A DNA stretch of 14,566 bases from JBIIJL01 sp044233795 (GTDB lineage Bacteria > Pseudomonadota > Gammaproteobacteria > Legionellales > Legionellaceae): NCBI GenBank assembly GCA_044233795.1, contig JBIIJL010000058.1, positions 1 through 14,566 on the forward strand, given 5' to 3'. Every line of letters starts with the position of its first letter. The first letter of the stretch is position 1. A program made the position numbers and the translations under genes. This document shows positions 14,100 to 14,566 of this stretch, piece after piece. The notes under the pieces were generated by a model that worked only from the letters and a program-made list of their open reading frames with translations, was not told where the DNA came from and made no database searches.

Positions 14100-14566
14100 A
14101 CATCAGATCCCACTTAACAAAGTACTGATTCAAAAACATATGAGAACAAAAGGTGCATTTAATGAATTGTCTTGTCATAGTTTTGATAGCATAGACTCAA
14201 CCCATCGTTTTATAAAAGAGCGACCGCTGAGCAAAATGACAGAGATCTGTATGGCGGAGATGCAAACCCACGGTCGAGGTCGCTTTGGTCGGGAGTGGTA
14301 CTCCCCGAAAGGAGAAAACATTTACCTTTCTGCCCGTTTAACATTAGCAAAACCTGTATCGCATTTAGGCGGCTTAAGCCTCGTTGTAAGCCTTGCTATT
14401 ATAACTTGTTTAACGGAAATTGCTCTGATAAACAACATCAAAATCAAATGGCCCAATGATATTCTATGGTACAACAAAAAACTTTCCGGCAGTCTCATCG
14501 AAATCAGGCCCATTACTAAAGAATCTAGTGATGTGATGATTGGGATAGGACTTAATGTCAATTCAG
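14083..14566 (+). CDS. birA: Biotin-[acetyl-CoA-carboxylase] ligase, 3'-truncated by the window
   Basis: Biotin protein ligase makes biotinyl-5'-AMP and attaches biotin to the lysine of AccB. The 161 codons present include DSIDSTHRF (substrate entry), the biotinyl-AMP loop THGRGRFGREWYSPKG (62-77; GRGRFGR at 64-70), KWPNDI (122-127), NKKLSGSLIE (131-140) and GIGLNVN (154-160), all standard BirA motifs. Only about 35 residues precede the catalytic core, so the DNA-binding winged-helix found in E. coli BirA is absent. This should be a monofunctional ligase that does not repress biotin genes. The ATG at 14083 lies inside the PPTase end, suggesting one transcript. An ATG at 14140 is an alternative. 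The remaining catalytic part and the small C-terminal domain lie beyond the window edge. Confidence 0.93.
   Translation, partial: MKLHTKHQIPLNKVLIQKHMRTKGAFNELSCHSFDSIDSTHRFIKERPLSKMTEICMAEMQTHGRGRFGREWYSPKGENIYLSARLTLAKPVSHLGGLSLVVSLAIITCLTEIALINNIKIKWPNDILWYNKKLSGSLIEIRPITKESSDVMIGIGLNVNS

Overview
The window looks like a chromosomal segment of a gamma-proteobacterium, most likely from the Legionellales (Legionella/Coxiella/Berkiella-like). The evidence is a conserved gamma-proteobacterial housekeeping order (rsfS-rlmH-mrdA-rodA; accA-tilS), E. coli-like protein lengths and motifs, and, between these blocks, genes that resemble secreted or effector-type proteins of intracellular bacteria. 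The order-level assignment is inference; no rRNA or other taxonomic marker is present.

Region 1 (1-4585) is a cell-growth operon on the plus strand. A possible 3' end of an upstream gene overlaps a 38-codon small hydrophobic ORF with a strong ribosome binding site. Then come rsfS (ribosome silencing), rlmH (23S rRNA methylation), mrdA (PBP2) and rodA (elongasome glycosyltransferase), with gaps of 30 nt, 1 nt and an 11-nt overlap. rnhB (RNase HII) converges on rodA, and the two stop codons overlap.

Region 2 (4667-11033) is an accessory insertion of four genes on alternating strands. It holds a 704-residue protein of unrecognised function with a C-terminal membrane anchor (minus); an exported acid-sphingomyelinase-like metallophosphoesterase (plus); an MdfA-type multidrug/H+ antiporter (minus); and a 510-residue diverged PPP-family phosphatase, resembling Legionella Wip effectors, with a C-terminal membrane anchor (plus). 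The first and last proteins share a C-terminal module of about 72 residues although their N-terminal parts differ. This is the most interesting signal in the window.

Region 3 (11009-14566) returns to housekeeping. accA and tilS run on the minus strand, with TilS starting from TTG directly against the accA stop. An Sfp-type phosphopantetheinyl transferase and a truncated-by-window biotin protein ligase run divergently on the plus strand and overlap. AccA, the ligase (which would biotinylate AccB) and the PPTase (which can activate acyl carrier proteins) form a plausible fatty-acid/cofactor-attachment module. A perfect inverted repeat overlaps the predicted promoter of the PPTase gene in the divergent gap.

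All three convergent gene pairs overlap at their 3' ends. No tRNA, rRNA, IS element or CRISPR array was seen, and no gene-free stretch exceeds 300 bases.
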